Of a stretch of DNA of 64,000 nt, positions 60,830 to 64,000 are shown piece after piece. Within the stretch, counting starts at the first letter, position 1. Each line of letters begins with the position of its first letter. The notes beneath the pieces were generated by a model. It was not told the DNA's origin, did not search any database, and saw only the letters and a list, made by a program, of their open reading frames with translations. This stretch comes from Gemmiger sp. An87 (lineage in GTDB: Bacteria; Bacillota; Clostridia; Oscillospirales; Ruminococcaceae), in the NCBI RefSeq assembly GCF_002159185.1, contig NZ_NFHD01000002.1:62001-126000 (forward strand), written 5' to 3'. A program made the position numbers and the translations under genes.

Positions 60830-60862
60830 GGGCGGGCGAGGCCTTATGCGCCCCGCCCGCCC
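60830..60862 (+). terminator. Hairpin between purL and purB
   Basis: gggcgggcg/cgcccgccc, followed by CTTTA; a partial terminator within the operon. Confidence 0.5.
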
Positions 60863-60893
60863 TTTATGAGAAACCAGAGAAAGGGGAACCACT

Positions 60894-62327
60894 ATGTCCC
60901 ACGATAAATACATCTCTCCCTTCGAGACCCGTTACGCCTCCCCCGAGATGCAGTACATCTTCTCGGAGGACAACAAGTTCCGCACCTGGCGCCGTCTGTG
61001 GATCGCCCTGGCCAAGGCCGAGAAGGCCAATGGCCTGAACATCACCGACGAGCAGATCGCCGAGCTGGAGGCCCACAAGGACGACATCAACTACGAGGAC
61101 GCCATCCGCCGCGAGAAGGAATGCCGTCACGACGTGATGAGCCATGTGTACGCCTACGGCCTGCAGTGCCCCCATGCCAAGGGCATCATCCACCTGGGCG
61201 CCACCAGCTGCTACGTGGGCGACAACACCGACGTGCTGGTGATGAAGGAAGGCCTGGAGCTGGTGCAGAAGAAGCTGGTGGGCGTGATGGCTCTGCTGGC
61301 CAAGTTTGCCGACCAGTACAAGGAGATGCCCGCCCTGGCCTACACCCACCTGCAGCCCGCTCAGCTCACCACCGTGGGCAAGCGCGCCAGCCTGTGGCTG
61401 AACGAGCTGTACATGGACTATGAGGAGATCACCAACCGGATGAAGGCCCTGGCCCTGCTGGGCAGCAAGGGCACCACCGGCACCCAGGCCAGCTTTGTGG
61501 AGCTGTTCGAGGGCGACTCCGCCCGCATCAAGGCGGTGGAGGCCTCCATCGCCGCCGAGCTGGGCTTCGACAAGGTGGTTCCCGTGTCCGGCCAGACCTA
61601 CAGCCGCAAGGTGGACTTCCAGGTGCTGAGCGCACTGTCCGGCCTTGCCCAGAGCGCCATGAAGATGTGCACCGACATCCGCATCCTGGCCAACTTCAAG
61701 GAGATGGAGGAGCCCTTTGAGAAGAACCAGATCGGTTCCTCCGCCATGCCCTACAAGCGCAACCCCATGCGCTGCGAGCGCGTCTGCGCCCTGGCCCGCT
61801 ACCTGATGGTGGACATCCTGAACCCGGCCTTCACCGCCGGTACCCAGTGGTTCGAGCGCACCCTGGACGACTCTGCCAACAAGCGCATTGCCGTGGCCGA
61901 GGCCTTCCTGGCCGCCGATTCCATCCTGAACATCCTGCTCAACGTCTGCGATGGCCTGGTGGTGTATCCCAAGGTCATCCGCAGCCGGGTGATGGCCGAG
62001 CTGCCCTTTATGGCTGCCGAGAACATCATGATGAGCGCCGTGAAGAAGGGCGGCGACCGTCAGGAGCTGCACGAGAAGCTGCGCCAGCACTCCATCGCCG
62101 CCGCCGCGCAGGTGAAGGAGGAGGGCAAGCCCAACGACCTGATCGACCGTGTGGTGAACGACGCCAGCTTCGGCCTGACCCATGCCGACATCGACGGCGT
62201 TCTGGTGCCCGAGCACTTCACCGGCCGCAGCGCCCAGCAGGTGGAGGAGTTCCTCAACGAGGTCATCCGCCCCGTTCTGGCCGCTCACCCCGAGGCTTCC
62301 GGCCAGCATGCCGAGCTGAACGTCTGA
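60894..62327 (+). CDS. purB: Adenylosuccinate lyase PurB
   Basis: 477 residues, fumarase/aspartase superfamily. HDVMSHVYAYG near 80, GATSCYVGDNTD near 103, TTGTQASFVELFEG near 200, and the mobile catalytic loop GSSAMPYKRNPMRCE near 282. It cleaves SAICAR and adenylosuccinate. AGAAAGGGG precedes the ATG by about 8 bases. Last gene of the pur cluster. Confidence 0.96.
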   Translation: MSHDKYISPFETRYASPEMQYIFSEDNKFRTWRRLWIALAKAEKANGLNITDEQIAELEAHKDDINYEDAIRREKECRHDVMSHVYAYGLQCPHAKGIIHLGATSCYVGDNTDVLVMKEGLELVQKKLVGVMALLAKFADQYKEMPALAYTHLQPAQLTTVGKRASLWLNELYMDYEEITNRMKALALLGSKGTTGTQASFVELFEGDSARIKAVEASIAAELGFDKVVPVSGQTYSRKVDFQVLSALSGLAQSAMKMCTDIRILANFKEMEEPFEKNQIGSSAMPYKRNPMRCERVCALARYLMVDILNPAFTAGTQWFERTLDDSANKRIAVAEAFLAADSILNILLNVCDGLVVYPKVIRSRVMAELPFMAAENIMMSAVKKGGDRQELHEKLRQHSIAAAAQVKEEGKPNDLIDRVVNDASFGLTHADIDGVLVPEHFTGRSAQQVEEFLNEVIRPVLAAHPEASGQHAELNV

Positions 62328-62355
62328 TTGAGCGGTTTTGGCTGAACCAAGATAA

Positions 62356-62389
62356 AAATGACCCGCTGCCCAAAAGCAGCGGGTCATTT
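62356..62389. terminator. Bidirectional intrinsic terminator
   Basis: aaatgacccgctgc/gcagcgggtcattt between convergent purB and the tetR-family gene. Confidence 0.85.
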
Positions 62390-62414
62390 GTTGTGTGGGG
62401 AAGGGAACACAGCC

Positions 62415-62999
62415 TCAGGGACGGCAGCCCAGGGCGATGCGCAGCAAAAGGGCGTAATCGTCCAGCGAGCGGATCAGATCATACTCGCCGCCCCGCTTGG
62501 CCCAGTCGGACCCGTGGCCGCGCACCGAGATCATCACCATGCGGGCACACTGCTCCGGCGGGAAGGGGCAGGTGAACCGGCCGCTGGCCGCGCCCCGGAT
62601 CATCAGCTCCTCCAGAATCCGGCTGATGGGCCGGCTCTCGGAAAGATAGTTGCGCTTGGCGTCGTGGGCCGGTGCGCTGGTCAGGCAGCGGCAGACCCCC
62701 GCGCCCACTCGCTGGCAGTAAACGCCGTAGCTGTGGATGAACCGGTCCAGATTGGCCGCCTCATCCGGCCCGAAGCGGGGGAGCACTTCCTGCTGGTAAA
62801 AATCGTCGATGCCCGCGAAAAAGGCCAAAAGCAGATCGGCTTTTTCCGGGAAATAGTGATAAAAGGTGCCGGTGGATATGCCAAGACTGGTGCAGATGCC
62901 CCGCACGGTCAGGTTTTCGTAGCCCACCTGATCGATCATGGGGTAGATCTGTTCCAGCAGTTCCTGGCGGCGGGCGTTCTTTTTGACCGCTGTCCGCAT
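62415..62999 (-). CDS. TetR family transcriptional regulator
   Basis: 194 residues. The N-terminal helix-turn-helix (YENLTVRGICTSLGISTGTFYHYFPEKADLLLAFF, about 27-61) is typical TetR; the remainder is a ligand/dimer domain with several Cys. ATG 62999 follows AAGGAGG by 9 bases. It is divergent from a PNPOx-like gene across 324 bases and carries a small perfect dyad over its own -35, suggesting autoregulation. Confidence 0.88.
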   Translation of the reverse strand: MRTAVKKNARRQELLEQIYPMIDQVGYENLTVRGICTSLGISTGTFYHYFPEKADLLLAFFAGIDDFYQQEVLPRFGPDEAANLDRFIHSYGVYCQRVGAGVCRCLTSAPAHDAKRNYLSESRPISRILEELMIRGAASGRFTCPFPPEQCARMVMISVRGHGSDWAKRGGEYDLIRSLDDYALLLRIALGCRP

Positions 63000-63064
63000 G
63001 GGGCGAGACCTCCTTTTCTGGCGCAAACACGCATACCGGCGCTTTGCCGGCAAACCATGAACCT

Positions 63065-63093
63065 ATTATAGAACAATATACACAGAAAAACAA
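63065..63093 (-). promoter_or_regulatory. Promoter of the TetR gene
   Basis: Minus strand TTGTTT (63088-63093), 17-base spacer, TATAAT (63065-63070). Confidence 0.6.
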
Positions 63094-63103
63094 ATGTTTT
63101 GTT
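63089..63103. promoter_or_regulatory. Candidate TetR operator
   Basis: aacaaa-tgt-tttgtt, a perfect 15-bp dyad overlapping the -35 of the TetR gene. Confidence 0.45.
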
Positions 63104-63160
63104 GAAATAAATTGAAATAATTCAAAAAGAAAACCGGAACGGACCCTTTTTGCCGGAATG

Positions 63161-63169
63161 TGCTATAAT
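63161..63169 (+). promoter_or_regulatory. Extended -10 of the PNPOx-like gene
   Basis: TGcTATAAT; no good -35. It is about 155 bases upstream of the start codon, leaving a long leader. Confidence 0.55.
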
Positions 63170-63181
63170 ACGAGAGGCAAT

Positions 63182-63300
63182 ACCGCATTCATCCAGGTGG
63201 CGCAGCGCCGGAGCGTTCCGGCTTGGCAGGCTGCCGGAGGCCTTCCGGCGAAAAGGATGCGGTGCTGCAAACACAGAACAAACGGGCCCAAAGCGGCCCG
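63182..63300 (+). ncRNA. Structured 5' leader, class not recognised
   Basis: accgcat (63182-63188) can pair with atgcggt (63257-63263), enclosing two hairpins with the same stem, gccgga/tccggc (63207-63222 and 63233-63249). A third hairpin (cgggcc/ggcccg, 63283-63300) lies just before the SD region. The arrangement looks like a multibranched regulatory RNA or a composite protein-binding site. It matches no riboswitch class I know, and there is no T-run, so any control would be translational. Confidence 0.4.
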
Positions 63301-63323
63301 AACAAAACAGAAAGGCGGGAAAA

Positions 63324-63815
63324 ATGATGCGGGATCTGTGCCGGGTCGATCGAAAACTGAGTGAGGAGGATGCAAAGGAGGTACTGCGCAAGGCAAGCTT
63401 CGGCATGCTGGCCACCATCAACGAGGACGGCTGGCCCTACGCCGCGCCCATGGCCTTTGCCCTGGAGGGCGACACCCTGTACTTCCATTCGGCCAAGCGG
63501 GGCCAGAAGCTGGAGAACATCACCCGGGACGGCCGGGCCAGCTTCACGGCGGTGCTTTACGCCCATAATGTGCCCGAGCGGTTCGAGGTGATCTACGCCA
63601 GCGCCATTGCCCAGGGCCCGGTGCGCATCCTCACCGAGGAGAGCGAGCGGATGGCAGCCATGCGGGCCATCTGCGAAAAATACTCCGCCGACCACGTGGA
63701 CACCCCCGCCTACGAGCGTACTATGAAGGGCATGCCCGCGGTGGTCATGTTCGCGCTGGATATCCAGCAGCTGCGGGGCAAGGCCAACAAGGGCCGCCTG
63801 CTGGAGGATAACTGA
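63324..63815 (+). CDS. Pyridoxamine 5'-phosphate oxidase-like (split-barrel flavin) protein
   Basis: 163 residues. MLATINEDGWPYAAPMAFALEGDTLYFHSAKRGQKLENI (about 30-68) is the FMN-binding split barrel of the NimA/PNPOx-like group, small flavoproteins in Firmicutes that act as reductases or haem/flavin binders. The actual substrate is unknown. Start ATG 63324 (another ATG follows) behind AAAGGCGGG. The next gene starts 1 base after its stop. Confidence 0.85.
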   Translation: MMRDLCRVDRKLSEEDAKEVLRKASFGMLATINEDGWPYAAPMAFALEGDTLYFHSAKRGQKLENITRDGRASFTAVLYAHNVPERFEVIYASAIAQGPVRILTEESERMAAMRAICEKYSADHVDTPAYERTMKGMPAVVMFALDIQQLRGKANKGRLLEDN

Positions 63816-63816
63816 G

Positions 63817-64000
63817 ATGCGGCTGGACAAGTTCGTTGCCCAGAGCCTGCAGCTGCCCCGCAGCGCGGCCCGCACCCTGATTACAAAGGGCCGGGTCACG
63901 GTGGACGGCAAGGTCTGCAAAAAGGCTGATACCGCCCTTTCCGGCGCGGAAACGGTGGCTGCCGAGGGCAAGCCCCTCAGCTGCCAGCAGTTCGTGTACA
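63817..64000 (+). CDS. RsuA/RluB-type pseudouridine synthase, 3' truncated by the window edge
   Basis: The first 61 residues are visible: an S4 RNA-binding domain (MRLDKFVAQSLQLPRSAARTL, then a KGRVTVDGKVCKKAD turn). This is the start of 16S rRNA pseudouridine(516) synthase RsuA or a close paralogue; the catalytic domain lies outside the window. It starts 1 base after the PNPOx-like stop, so it is co-transcribed. Confidence 0.8.
   Translation, partial: MRLDKFVAQSLQLPRSAARTLITKGRVTVDGKVCKKADTALSGAETVAAEGKPLSCQQFVY

Overview
The window is a GC-rich, densely packed chromosomal segment with Gram-positive features: Shine-Dalgarno sites of the AAGGAGG type, consensus-like sigma-A promoters, many intrinsic terminators, Ser/Ala-rich lipoproteins, a T-box leader, a CIRCE element and an SdpR/SdpI pair. 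Together with the YqeB/YqeC selenium-dependent molybdenum hydroxylase genes and a pur operon with a PurO-type IMP cyclohydrolase, this suggests an anaerobic gut Firmicute, most likely an Oscillospirales/Ruminococcaceae member. The assignment is inferred from gene content and style, not from a marker gene. No rRNA, tRNA, CRISPR array, phage or insertion sequence was seen.

Layout. 1-3.7 kb: truncated hydantoinase/oxoprolinase, a small HExxH protein, and an FAD-dependent oxidoreductase whose 3' end runs out of frame into a C-terminal remnant of a GH38-type alpha-mannosidase. 3.8-8.5 kb: heterodimeric ABC exporter divergent from a LysR regulator. 8.5-14.4 kb: AlbA_2-type regulator, split ThrE-type exporter, yqeC-yqeB, a LytTR protein with a degenerate receiver, and a MobA-like nucleotidyltransferase. 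14.6-18.9 kb: small hypothetical protein, MATE transporter, GT39-like membrane protein and WG-repeat lipoprotein. 19.0-22.6 kb: two autoregulated modules, BlaI/BlaR1-like and SdpR/SdpI, each preceded by a perfect palindrome. 22.6-25.4 kb: clpB under a CIRCE operator. 25.4-30.8 kb: a six-gene molybdenum operon (MobA-ModE fusion, MoeA-like, moaC, modA, modB, modC) with a ModE-like operator over its -35. 30.9-34.4 kb: aldehyde dehydrogenase and FUSC-like exporter. 34.4-39.1 kb: HsmA-like protein, then metY, a DUF6020-like membrane protein and metA. 39.1-43.9 kb: trigger-factor-like lipoprotein, then a tryptophan T-box leader driving a trpXYZ-type ABC transporter. 43.9-48.9 kb: ApbE lipoprotein, a two-domain lipoprotein that is probably flavinylated, a DUF3783 protein, DAHP synthase behind an aromatic leader peptide and attenuator, and ybaK. 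49.0-62.4 kb: purE-C-F-M-N-O-H-D-L-B, preceded by a short ORF that abuts a terminator. 62.4-64.0 kb: TetR regulator, a PNPOx-like protein with a structured leader, and the start of an RsuA-type pseudouridine synthase.

Themes. Two separated loci serve molybdenum enzymes: yqeBC plus a MobA-like enzyme, and the mod/moa operon. Aromatic amino acid supply is controlled by two different RNA mechanisms: a UGG T-box on a transporter and leader-peptide attenuation on DAHP synthase. Methionine synthesis uses the acetyl/direct-sulfhydrylation route (Glu111-type MetA plus MetY). The pur operon encodes most of de novo IMP synthesis with the two PurH activities on separate proteins; no purK is present. The most novel-looking items are the purE leader ORF/terminator, the flavinylated lipoprotein/ApbE pair, the structured leader of the PNPOx gene and the oxidoreductase-mannosidase junction.
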